From: an uncultured Eubacteriales bacterium
Lineage (GTDB): Bacteria; Bacillota; Clostridia; Oscillospirales; Acutalibacteraceae
DNA: 27,825 nt
NCBI GenBank assembly: GCA_934476545.1
Contig: CAKSOB010000010.1
Coordinates: 1-27,825 of the forward strand
Reading direction: 5' to 3'
Position 1 is the stretch's first letter. Each line of letters starts with the position of its first letter. Both the position numbers and the translations under genes were made by a program. This document shows, one piece after another, positions 6,458 through 13,758 of the stretch. A model generated the notes under the pieces. That model ran no database searches. It was given only the letters and a program-made list of their open reading frames with translations, and was not told the DNA's origin.

Positions 6458-8968
6458 ATGGGAGTAACAATTGCCCTAGCGGGTAACCCGAACAGTGGTA
6501 AAACCACCCTGTTCAACGAGTTGACCGGCTCAAACCAACGTGTTGGTAACTGGCCCGGTGTAACGGTAGAAAAGAAAGAAGGTAAGCTGAAGGGACACCG
6601 TGATGTGGTTGTTACCGACTTGCCGGGTATCTATTCTCTGTCCCCTTATTCCCCGGAAGAAGTGGTTGCAAGAACATACCTGGTAAAGGAACATCCAAAT
6701 GTCATCCTGAACATTGTAGACGGTACTAACCTGGAAAGAAACCTGTACCTGACCACACAGCTCATGGAGCTTGGCATTCCGGTCGTGGTTGCCATCAACA
6801 TGATGGACTTGGTAAAGAAGAACGGCGACGTTCTCGATCTGCTCAAGCTGTCCGAGTCCTTGGGATGTCCGGTTGTGGAGATTTCCGCACTGAAGGGCAC
6901 CGGTGTTAAGGCAGCCGCAGAGAAAGCGCTGGAGCAAGCAGAGGGTCGTGTGCAGTTTACTCCGCCGGTAATCTTTGAAAAGGAAGTTGAGGAAGCGCTC
7001 ACCGCCATCCGGGCAAAGCTGCCGGATTCCATCATGGAATCTCAGCGCCGCTTCTATTCCATTAAGCTGTTTGAGCGAGATGAGAAGCTGAAGGAGCAAG
7101 ATCATCTGCCGGATGTAGAAGACATCATTGCAAAGGTAGAGGATAAGCTGGACGATGACAGCGAAAGTATCATCACCAACGGCAGATACGGCTTCATCAG
7201 TTCCATCATTTCCGGCGTATTCGTACATAAGACAAAGCGCAAGGATACTGTTTCCGATAAGATTGACAAGGTCGTTACCAACCGGTTTGCAGCGCTGCCA
7301 ATTTTCGCAGCCATCATCTTCTTGGTATACTACATTTCCATTACAACCGTTGGTGGCATCCTCACTGACTGGATGAATGACGGCGTATTCGGCGATGGCT
7401 GGCACCTGTTCGGTATCGGACAGGGTTCCTACGAAGAAGCCAGCGAAGAGTACGAATATCAGCAGGCACAAATTGAAGCCTTCTTAGGCGGCGCAGAAAA
7501 AGCAGGCATCGACACCGAGGGCGCAACTTCTCTGGTAGAGTTTGATGCTGAGGAGTATGACTCCGAGGAAGAGGCTGCTGCCGCTGAGGTAGAAGCGCAA
7601 GCCGGCATGGATGCTTTCATTAAGGCAGCAGAGAAGCAGAAGTTCTCTACCACCATGGATATTACCGATGAAGACGGTAACGTAGAAGAAACCGTTCCGG
7701 TAACACTGGCTGACTTTGAAACTGCAATTGAAGCAGAAGAGCCAAATCCGTATGATTACGGCGTTTACATTCCGGGTATTCCGGTTCTCATTGAGAACGG
7801 TCTGAACGCAATCCACTGTGTTGATTGGCTCCAGAGCCTGATCCTCGATGGTGTTGTTGGCGGTGTTGGTGCAGTTCTCGGCTTCGTTCCACAGATTCTG
7901 GTTCTGTTCTTCCTGCTCTCCATTCTGGAGTACTGCGGTTATATGTCCAGAATCGCATTTATCTTGGACCGTTTGTTCCGGAAGTTCGGTCTGTCCGGTA
8001 AATCCTTTATTCCAATGCTCATCGGTACCGGTTGCGGTATCCCGGGCGTTATGGCATCCAGAACCATTGAAAATGAAGCAGATCGTCGGATGACAATCAT
8101 GACCACAACCTTTATGCCTTGCGGCGCAAAAATGCCAATCATCGCTTTGATTGCCGGTGCAATCTTCGGTGGCGCATGGTGGGTAGCACCGTCCGCATAC
8201 TTTATCGGTATTGCAGCAATTGTTGTATCCGGTATCATCCTGAAGAAGACAAAGCCATTTGCCGGCAAGCCAACTCCATTCGTTATGGAATTGCCTGCTT
8301 ACCACATCCCAAGACCGGGCAGCGTACTGCGCAGCACATGGGAGCGTGGCTGGTCCTTTATTAAGAAGGCAGGTACCATCATTCTGCTGTCCACCATCGT
8401 TCTGTGGTTCCTCCAAGGCTTCGGCTGGGAGAACGGCGGCTTCGGCATGGTGGAAGACGAAACCAACTCTATCTTGGCTTACATCGGTCACGCATTTGCA
8501 TGGATCTTTGCACCACTGGGCTTCGGCGAGTGGAGAGCTGCCGTTGCAACCGTTACCGGCTTGATTGCAAAGGAAAACGTTGTTGCTACTTACGGTACGC
8601 TGTACGGCTTTAGCGAAGTTGCAGAAAACGGTTTGGAAATGTGGGGCAACTTTGCAGCTGCATTCACGCCACTTTCTGCCTTCTCCTTCCTGCTGTTCAA
8701 CCTGCTGTGCGCACCTTGCTTTGCAGCCATGGGTGCAATCCGCAGAGAAATGCACAGCGCAAAGTGGACTGCTTTCGCAATCAGCTATCAGTGCGTATTC
8801 GCTTATGCGGTAGCCTTGATCGTTTATCAGTTGGGCAACCTGTTCGCCTTTGGTAAGTATGATCCAATCTTTACTACCTTAGCAATTCTTGTGGCATTGT
8901 TCATGATCTTTATGTTGGTTCGTCCCACCAGCAAAAAGTATAAATTGTCTTCTCACGCAGAAGTATAA
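6458..8968 (+). CDS. feoB: FeoB, ferrous iron transporter with acidic loop insertion
   Basis: This 836-residue inner-membrane Fe(II) transporter has an N-terminal G-protein domain. G1 is GNPNSGKT (9-16), G3 DLPG (54-57), G4 NMMD (114-117) and G5 SALK (143-146). A GDI-like helical linker runs to about residue 270, then the membrane part with two Gate domains. The conserved GTGCGIPGVM (about 524) and MPCGAKMPI segments are present. Between the first membrane helix (about 280-300) and the next lies an unusually acidic, Ala/Glu-rich stretch at about residues 321-437 (for example EEYDSEEEAAAAEVEAQAG), predicted to face outward. FeoB proteins without it are about 650-770 residues long. GAAGGAG precedes the ATG. 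Downstream of two feoA genes and followed by a FeoB-associated small protein. Confidence 0.96.
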   Translation: MGVTIALAGNPNSGKTTLFNELTGSNQRVGNWPGVTVEKKEGKLKGHRDVVVTDLPGIYSLSPYSPEEVVARTYLVKEHPNVILNIVDGTNLERNLYLTTQLMELGIPVVVAINMMDLVKKNGDVLDLLKLSESLGCPVVEISALKGTGVKAAAEKALEQAEGRVQFTPPVIFEKEVEEALTAIRAKLPDSIMESQRRFYSIKLFERDEKLKEQDHLPDVEDIIAKVEDKLDDDSESIITNGRYGFISSIISGVFVHKTKRKDTVSDKIDKVVTNRFAALPIFAAIIFLVYYISITTVGGILTDWMNDGVFGDGWHLFGIGQGSYEEASEEYEYQQAQIEAFLGGAEKAGIDTEGATSLVEFDAEEYDSEEEAAAAEVEAQAGMDAFIKAAEKQKFSTTMDITDEDGNVEETVPVTLADFETAIEAEEPNPYDYGVYIPGIPVLIENGLNAIHCVDWLQSLILDGVVGGVGAVLGFVPQILVLFFLLSILEYCGYMSRIAFILDRLFRKFGLSGKSFIPMLIGTGCGIPGVMASRTIENEADRRMTIMTTTFMPCGAKMPIIALIAGAIFGGAWWVAPSAYFIGIAAIVVSGIILKKTKPFAGKPTPFVMELPAYHIPRPGSVLRSTWERGWSFIKKAGTIILLSTIVLWFLQGFGWENGGFGMVEDETNSILAYIGHAFAWIFAPLGFGEWRAAVATVTGLIAKENVVATYGTLYGFSEVAENGLEMWGNFAAAFTPLSAFSFLLFNLLCAPCFAAMGAIRREMHSAKWTAFAISYQCVFAYAVALIVYQLGNLFAFGKYDPIFTTLAILVALFMIFMLVRPTSKKYKLSSHAEV

Positions 8969-9009
8969 CGCAGATTCAACGGACGTGTATTGAAAGGAGG
9001 GTGTAACCT

Positions 9010-9231
9010 ATGTTGCCAACAATTTTTGGTTCCTGCGCAGTAGGCGTACTCATTGCCATCGTGGTAGTTCTGGTGGTGCGAAAAATAGTGCGGGATAAAA
9101 AGAACGGTAAATCCCTTTGCGGAGGAAATTGTTCTTCCTGTCCCGGCGGTTGTTCATCCAGAAATTCCCCCTGTTCCGGTTGTTCCCCTCAAACCACACA
9201 TCATCAAACGAAAAAACCTGACAATACATAA
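9010..9231 (+). CDS. FeoB-associated Cys-rich membrane protein
   Basis: This 73-residue protein has one N-terminal membrane segment (about residues 9-24, VGVLIAIVVVLVV), a basic stop-transfer patch (RKIVRDKK), then a Cys-rich tail CGGNCSSCPGGCSSRNSPC with seven cysteines. This is the layout of the FeoB_associated family, small proteins found next to feoB in Firmicutes. Their role is not settled. Metal or Fe-S binding at the cytoplasmic face, similar in place to FeoC, is an inference. GGAGGGTGT precedes the ATG. Last gene of the feo operon, followed at once by a terminator. Confidence 0.9.
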   Translation: MLPTIFGSCAVGVLIAIVVVLVVRKIVRDKKNGKSLCGGNCSSCPGGCSSRNSPCSGCSPQTTHHQTKKPDNT

Positions 9232-9235
9232 AAAG

Positions 9236-9265
9236 AGTGCTCCGGTGTTTGCCGGGGCACTTTTG
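9236..9265 (+). terminator. Rho-independent terminator of the feo operon
   Basis: AGTGCTCCGG (9236-9245) pairs with CCGGGGCACT (9252-9261) with one wobble pair, and TTTT follows. A second stem GGGGGAA/TTCCCCC is seen at 9271-9294. Confidence 0.85.
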
Positions 9266-9294
9266 CGTGTGGGGGAAGATTCGTGGATTCCCCC

Positions 9295-9323
9295 TTAACA
9301 GATGTAGCGAAAAAGAATATAAT
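9295..9323 (+). promoter_or_regulatory. Orphan sigma-A-like promoter
   Basis: TTAACA (9295-9300), a 17-base spacer, then a perfect TATAAT (9318-9323). No recognisable gene follows on this strand before the hairpin terminator at 9485-9514. A transcript of about 180 bases is predicted. Confidence 0.5.
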
Positions 9324-9340
9324 GAAACCATAGAGATTGT

Positions 9341-9442
9341 ATGAAACATCTAGTCACAGGAGAACTCTCAAAGCAACCGCTTCGAGGGGGTCTGTTTTGG
9401 GTCGATTTAGCAAGAGAAAACCACCGGTTTTACCGGTGGTAA
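9341..9442 (+). pseudogene. Short frame, possible gene remnant or part of a small RNA
   Basis: An ATG-started frame of 33 residues includes RGGLFWVDLARE, which vaguely recalls the RGDIFWVDL start of MazF/PemK toxins. It then stops inside a hairpin (9420-9440). There is no clear ribosome binding site. It may be a decayed gene fragment downstream of the promoter at 9295-9323, or simply non-coding RNA. Low certainty. Confidence 0.15.
9420..9440. repeat. GC-rich hairpin
   Basis: ACCACCGGT (9420-9428) and ACCGGTGGT (9432-9440) form a perfect 9-base stem with a TTT loop. In minus-strand reading TTTTCTC follows, so it could be a back-up terminator for the AhpF-like gene. Its ACCACC stem resembles that of the hairpin at 9485-9510. 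Confidence 0.6.
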
Positions 9443-9484
9443 ATAAAAAATTTATAGAAATAAAAAGCCGTCTGATATATTGCG

Positions 9485-9514
9485 AAAACCACCAGTGAAC
9501 TGGTGGTTTTTATT
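9485..9514. terminator. Bidirectional terminator 3' of the AhpF-like gene
   Basis: AAAACCACCAGT (9485-9496) pairs with ACTGGTGGTTTT (9499-9510). On the plus strand a T-rich tail follows, and on the minus strand the stem ends in TTTT. It serves the minus-strand ahp operon and any plus-strand transcript from 9318. Confidence 0.75.
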
Positions 9515-9543
9515 TTAAAGATCCATCAACAAGTCCTATCTTA

Positions 9544-11172
9544 TTAAAATAATTCCAACAGCTGTTGGATATTCTTTTTCCCAAAGGTTACGGTATCTTG
9601 ATTTATGATCAAACATGGGACACTCATAACATTATATTTTTCCTTTAGCTCAGGGAAATGAGCAATATCATACACTTCTGCGGTTACAAGTGGATTCAGT
9701 GCAGCAATCATCTGTGCTGCAATTACAAGATCCGGACACATGGTGCAGGATAGTGATACCAGAATTTGCATATGGACTTCATGATGGATAGCCAGTATTT
9801 TTTCTCTGACTTCAGAATCTAACGGCTGTCCCGGTCCTGCTGCATTGTATAATCCAAGAACAAAAGAGGTAAACTCATGACCTCCCGGTACACCGTGAAA
9901 AGCTAAACCTGTCTTTTCGCCGGTTGCAGTCAGCACTTCCACAAACGGGAGAGAAGAGGCAGCATCGGCACTTGAGTCAGCTTCATATACAGACAGCTTG
10001 TCTGTATAGTTTCCCAGTTCTGTCATATAACCTTTTAACTCTTGGCTTACAGGTCGGGAATCCAGATGCAAACAAAGCTGCAAGTTGCCTTTCATTTTGG
10101 AAAATACAACGTTTAATTGCTTTACAATATCCTGAGAGAAGATATCGGCAGAGGTTGTTTTCTTTTCTTCTGCTGTTGTTTCTTTTTTAATTGGTTTTTC
10201 AGGATGGATTCCGGTCTTTTCCTGCATGGTTGCTACATATTTTTCCAGCTCTGTGGCGGCTGTTGCGCCGTCACTCACAGCAGTTACTACCTGTCGAAGG
10301 TTCTTCTGGCAGACATCTCCGGCTGCATAGATTCCCTGACAGCTGGTCAGTTGGGTTTTATCCGTTTTTACATATCCGTGAGAATCCAGAGCAACCAGTT
10401 CTTTTACCAAATCAGTATTTGGTTCATAGCCTGCAAATACAAATACTCCGAACGTGTCGTCTGAAGAATCAAATACGGTTTCTTCTCCGGTATTTTTATT
10501 TTTGTAACAAATTTTGCGTAGCGCATGGTCGCCTTCTACATAGACAACCTCAGTGTTTGTTAAAACCGTAATTTTAGGATGACGCTTAGCTGCTTCTGCA
10601 ACTGCTTCGGCACAAGAAAAGTCATTTCTACGGATTAGAATGGTTACATGGCTTGCATATTTGGTCAGGAATAAGCCTTCTTCAGCTGCAGCAAAGCCGC
10701 CGCCGACCACAAAGATTTCTTTTCCTCGGAAAAATTCTCCGTCACAGGTTGCGCAGTAAGCAACCCCATGGCCACGGAATTCTGCCTCACCCGGAAAACC
10801 GATCGTTCTTGGATGAGCTCCTGTTGCAAGGAGAATTCCAAAACTCTGATAACGACCTTTATCTGTGATAGTTTCCCATAGCTCAGCGCCGGGGGACAGT
10901 TCTGTTTTTTGCAGGCCGGAAACCTCGCTAAGCAGAAATTCCGCTCCGAAATGTTCGGCCTGTTTACGCATGGTCGTTGTCAGTTCTTTTCCGCTTGTTT
11001 TTTCAATTCCCGGATAATTTACAACTTCGTCTGTAATTGTAATTTGTCCGCCGAAGGTTTCTTTTTCAATTACAAGAACCCGGTAGCAGGCACGTGCCAA
11101 ATACAATGCCGCCGTCAATCCTGCAGGACCTCCTCCAATCACTACGACATCATAAAAATTTTCTTTTTCCAT
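9544..11172 (-). CDS. AhpF-like reductase with permuted domains (TrxR domain first)
   Basis: This 542-residue cytoplasmic FAD enzyme has a thioredoxin-reductase domain first (residues 1 to about 312): FAD site GGGPAG (13-18), redox pair CATC (Cys140 and Cys143), NAD(P) site VVGGGFAA (155-162), and a second FAD motif GIYAAGDV. After a Lys/Thr/Glu-rich linker (about 313-345) comes a tandem thioredoxin-fold module (about 346-542) with the dithiol CTMC (Cys476-Cys479) and a cis-Pro segment SVPCLI. In standard AhpF this module is at the N-terminus, so the order is reversed. It probably passes electrons from NAD(P)H to AhpC, encoded just upstream. Its start ATG (11170-11172) shares one base with the ahpC stop TAA (11172-11174), which indicates translational coupling. 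The base composition is more AT-rich than in neighbouring genes. Confidence 0.88.
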   Translation of the reverse strand: MEKENFYDVVVIGGGPAGLTAALYLARACYRVLVIEKETFGGQITITDEVVNYPGIEKTSGKELTTTMRKQAEHFGAEFLLSEVSGLQKTELSPGAELWETITDKGRYQSFGILLATGAHPRTIGFPGEAEFRGHGVAYCATCDGEFFRGKEIFVVGGGFAAAEEGLFLTKYASHVTILIRRNDFSCAEAVAEAAKRHPKITVLTNTEVVYVEGDHALRKICYKNKNTGEETVFDSSDDTFGVFVFAGYEPNTDLVKELVALDSHGYVKTDKTQLTSCQGIYAAGDVCQKNLRQVVTAVSDGATAATELEKYVATMQEKTGIHPEKPIKKETTAEEKKTTSADIFSQDIVKQLNVVFSKMKGNLQLCLHLDSRPVSQELKGYMTELGNYTDKLSVYEADSSADAASSLPFVEVLTATGEKTGLAFHGVPGGHEFTSFVLGLYNAAGPGQPLDSEVREKILAIHHEVHMQILVSLSCTMCPDLVIAAQMIAALNPLVTAEVYDIAHFPELKEKYNVMSVPCLIINQDTVTFGKKNIQQLLELF

Positions 11173-11735
11173 TAAAGCATCCCTACCAAATCAAGGCTTG
11201 GCTTCAGAGTTTTATCTCCCGGCCGCCATTTGGCAGGGCATACCTGATCGCCATGCTTTGCTACAAACTGACTTGCCTGAAGGCGACGGAAAAGTTCATC
11301 TGCGTTACGCCCAACATTACCTGCCGTTACCTCATAAACTACGATTTTTCCTTCCGGATTTACAATAAAACTTCCTCTTTCAGCCATTCCGCTGCTTTCA
11401 ATCAGTACTTCAAAATCTTTACACAATGCATGGGTTGGATCCGCAAGCATTGGGTAAGTGATTTTACCGATTTTTTCAGAGGAATCATGCCATGCCTTGT
11501 GGACGAAATGAGAATCGGTGGATACAGAGTAGATTTCGCATCCGGCAGCCTGAAAATCAGAATATTTATTCTGAAGATCCTCCAGCTCCGTAGGACACAC
11601 AAAAGTAAAGTCCGCCGGATAGAAGAAAAATACGCTCCATTTTCCCATAATATCTTCTTTGGTTACGGTTTTAAATTCCCCATTCTGGTAAGCTTGAACA
11701 GAAAAATCATTTACTTCTTTGTTGATCATTGACAT
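11172..11735 (-). CDS. ahpC: AhpC, 2-Cys peroxiredoxin
   Basis: I chose the ATG at 11735 (AAAGGAGG nine bases upstream) over an in-frame start 12 codons earlier. This gives 187 residues, the usual AhpC length. Peroxidatic Cys47 lies in FTFVCPTE and resolving Cys166 in VCPAKW, both in the expected context. The residues around HFVHKAWHD and the NVGRNADE/LRRLQA-type C-terminal region also match bacterial AhpC. It reduces H2O2, organic peroxides and peroxynitrite in the cytoplasm, using the AhpF-like enzyme encoded next. It is transcribed from a near-consensus promoter (11817-11846). A palindrome at 11787-11812 covers the transcription start region and matches the feo operators. Induction under iron limitation or oxidative stress is inferred. 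Confidence 0.96.
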   Translation of the reverse strand: MSMINKEVNDFSVQAYQNGEFKTVTKEDIMGKWSVFFFYPADFTFVCPTELEDLQNKYSDFQAAGCEIYSVSTDSHFVHKAWHDSSEKIGKITYPMLADPTHALCKDFEVLIESSGMAERGSFIVNPEGKIVVYEVTAGNVGRNADELFRRLQASQFVAKHGDQVCPAKWRPGDKTLKPSLDLVGML

Positions 11736-11786
11736 TTTAAAATTCCTCCTTTTAATCATAAGCATTTCCAATAATGCTGCTGTTTA

Positions 11787-11812
11787 TTACAGTTAGTTAT
11801 AGCTAACTGTAA
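11787..11812. promoter_or_regulatory. Perfect palindromic operator at the ahpC promoter
   Basis: TTACAGTTAG (11787-11796), spacer TTATAG, and CTAACTGTAA (11803-11812) form perfect 10-base arms. The core TTAG-N6-CTAA is shared with the feo operators. It starts five bases after the -10 box in transcription order and so overlaps the start site. Confidence 0.75.
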
Positions 11813-11816
11813 GTAC

Positions 11817-11846
11817 ATTATAGCATTATCCTTCTTGCAATGTCAA
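11817..11846 (-). promoter_or_regulatory. ahpC promoter
   Basis: On the minus strand: TTGACA (11841-11846), an 18-base spacer, then TATAAT (11817-11822) preceded by TGC. Near-perfect sigma-A-type promoter. The 11850-12060 region beyond it is AT-rich and shows no gene; it holds only a weak inverted repeat TGTGCCG/CGGCACA (11993-12030). Confidence 0.85.
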
Positions 11847-12061
11847 TGAAAAAAGAGGGATTCAAAAACGATTTTATGCGAAATTTTCATTGTTTTTCTC
11901 TATGAATTTTCCATTACGGTTCCCTTCTGAAATGATTTTCAACAACAAGAATCTTTTGTCATTTCCCATGTGTTTTCACTTTTGGGATACTTTGTGCCGG
12001 TTTTTTGTGGTGGGTTGGAAAGTCGGCACAGGACAATTTCTTTCTTTGTAGGGGAAAAACA

Positions 12062-12090
12062 TTGAAACTTTTCTGAAAAAGTGGTATCCT
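12062..12090 (+). promoter_or_regulatory. Cardiolipin synthase promoter
   Basis: TTGAAA (12062-12067), a 17-base spacer, then TATCCT (12085-12090). A small hairpin GTTTCTT/AAGAAAC (12100-12117) lies in the leader just before the ribosome binding site. Confidence 0.6.
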
Positions 12091-12142
12091 ATTCAATAAG
12101 TTTCTTTTGTAAGAAACAGACTTTTTGTTTAGGAGGCACGAT

Positions 12143-13690
12143 TTGAAAAAACTACTCAAACTCCTATTTAGCCGTGTGTTTCTGGTCTGCCTCATGCTGG
12201 CGGTACAGTTAGCGCTGCTGGGTGTTTTTACCCAAGTGTTGGGAGATCGCTATATCTATGTTCAGGGGATTTTGATTGGTGTGCGGTTCTTTGCCGTTCT
12301 GAAAATCATCAACAATAAAAGCAATCCGGCGTACAAAATCGCATGGCTGCTGCCCATTGTGGTAATGCCCATCATCGGCGGTATTTTCTATTTGGTGTTG
12401 GGCGGCAACAAGCCCTCTCGTTGGAAGCACAAAAAGGTGAGCCGCATTGAGTGGCAAATGCGCCAGTCCTTGGCACCGCCCAAGGACTACGCGCCGCTGC
12501 TCTCTGCCATTGCTGCCGACGATGAGGATGCTGCCCTGCAATCTCGCTATATTGCTACCAGTTCCTTTTGTCCGCCTTATGTGAACACGGAAACGGAATA
12601 TCTCCCCAGTGGTGAGATCAAATTTCAACGGATGGTGGAGGAGCTGAAAAAAGCCAAGCATTATATTTTTCTGGAATACTTCATCATTGAAGAGGGCAAG
12701 TTCTGGAACACCATTTTAAATATCTTAAAAGAAAAAGCCGCCGCCGGCGTGGATGTGCGCCTGATTTACGACGACTTCGGCTGCATCAATAAAAAGCTGC
12801 CTCGCCACTACGATCGGGTGCTGAAAAAGTACGGCATTAAGTGCTGTGTATTCAACCCTTTCCGCCCGTTCCTCAGTGCGGTACTGAATAACCGAGATCA
12901 CCGGAAAATCGCCATCATCGACGGTCACACCGGTATCACCGGCGGTATCAACTTGGCGGATGAATATATCAACATCGGCAGCAAGTTTGGGCATTGGAAG
13001 GACACCTCCATTTTGCTCCGAGGCGAAGGCGTTTGGAGCTTGACGGTCATGTTCCTCTCCATGTGGGACGCTCTGACCCAAACCGAAGAAAACTACAACC
13101 ACTTCCGCCCGTACCTGTATCAAGATGGCATCATCCGTGCGCCGGGCATTGTGCAGCCCTACAATGACGGTCCTTGGGACGACAAGGCCATTGGCGAGAA
13201 CGTGTATCTCAACATGATTTCTCGGGCGAAAAAGTATGTGTATATCACAACGCCGTACCTGATTCTCAGCAACGAGATTGTATCGGCGCTGCAAAATGCC
13301 GCCGAGTCCGGGATAGATGTACGCATCATCACGCCCCACATTCCGGACAAGCAATATGTGTTCGAGGTGACGAGAGCCAACTACGAACCGTTGATTGAGC
13401 GTGGTGTGAAAATTTTTGAGTACAAGCCCGGCTTTATTCACGCTAAAACCTTTGTGTGCGACGATGAATACGCTACGGTCGGCACCATCAATTTGGACTA
13501 CCGCAGCTTGTATCTCCACTTTGAATGCGGTGTATGGATGTATGCCACCCCGTCGGTGTTGGACATTAAGGCGGACTTTATGCAAACCCAAAAGAAGAGC
13601 GTGCAGATTACCGCCGCTTTCTGTAAAAATACTCCGTGGTACCGGAGATTGATTCGTTCCGTGCTGAACGCATTCTCTCCGATGATGTAA
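12143..13690 (+). CDS. cls: Cardiolipin synthase (phospholipase D family)
   Basis: This 515-residue membrane enzyme joins two phosphatidylglycerol molecules into cardiolipin and glycerol. Two N-terminal membrane helices (about 10-32 and 66-88) form the PLDc_N region. The two catalytic HKD motifs are HRKIAIID (His253, Lys255, Asp260) and HAKTFVCD (His433, Lys435, Asp440), each followed by the usual GGIN or GTINLD stretch. Length is typical of bacterial Cls. The start is TTG at 12143, set by AGGAGG (12131-12136) six bases upstream; a TTG further up overlaps that site and is unlikely. It stands alone between its own promoter and a terminator. Confidence 0.95.
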   Translation: MKKLLKLLFSRVFLVCLMLAVQLALLGVFTQVLGDRYIYVQGILIGVRFFAVLKIINNKSNPAYKIAWLLPIVVMPIIGGIFYLVLGGNKPSRWKHKKVSRIEWQMRQSLAPPKDYAPLLSAIAADDEDAALQSRYIATSSFCPPYVNTETEYLPSGEIKFQRMVEELKKAKHYIFLEYFIIEEGKFWNTILNILKEKAAAGVDVRLIYDDFGCINKKLPRHYDRVLKKYGIKCCVFNPFRPFLSAVLNNRDHRKIAIIDGHTGITGGINLADEYINIGSKFGHWKDTSILLRGEGVWSLTVMFLSMWDALTQTEENYNHFRPYLYQDGIIRAPGIVQPYNDGPWDDKAIGENVYLNMISRAKKYVYITTPYLILSNEIVSALQNAAESGIDVRIITPHIPDKQYVFEVTRANYEPLIERGVKIFEYKPGFIHAKTFVCDDEYATVGTINLDYRSLYLHFECGVWMYATPSVLDIKADFMQTQKKSVQITAAFCKNTPWYRRLIRSVLNAFSPMM

Positions 13691-13704
13691 CGGGTAACAA
13701 AAAA

Positions 13705-13739
13705 ACCTTGCAGGGAATCGCTCCTTGCAAGGTCTTTTT
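13705..13739. terminator. Bidirectional terminator between cls and the DUF3048 gene
   Basis: ACCTTGCA (13705-13712) pairs with TGCAAGGT (13726-13733), extended by inner GGGA/TCCT pairing. T-runs are present on both strands. It serves two convergent genes. Confidence 0.85.
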
Positions 13740-13758
13740 ATTTCTTTATGAGAAACTG

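Noticed and set aside
7484..8755. Long minus-strand open frame opposite feoB
   Set aside because: Antisense to well-conserved FeoB membrane segments. The translation is Cys/Asn/Gly-rich and shows no family pattern.
9341..9442. Truncated MazF/PemK toxin gene
   Set aside because: Only about ten residues resemble the family start, there is no ribosome binding site and no antitoxin gene. Kept only as a low-confidence remnant.
9420..9510. CRISPR-like repeats (ACCACC hairpins)
   Set aside because: Only two related hairpins, different in loop and flanks, with no regular spacing and no cas genes.
11094..11732. Plus-strand open frame over ahpC
   Set aside because: Antisense shadow of ahpC, whose product has both catalytic cysteines in the correct context.
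11787..11812. PerR box at the ahpC promoter
   Set aside because: PerR sites follow a TTATAAT-N-ATTATAA (7-1-7) pattern. This site has a TTAG-N6-CTAA core, matching the feo sites instead.
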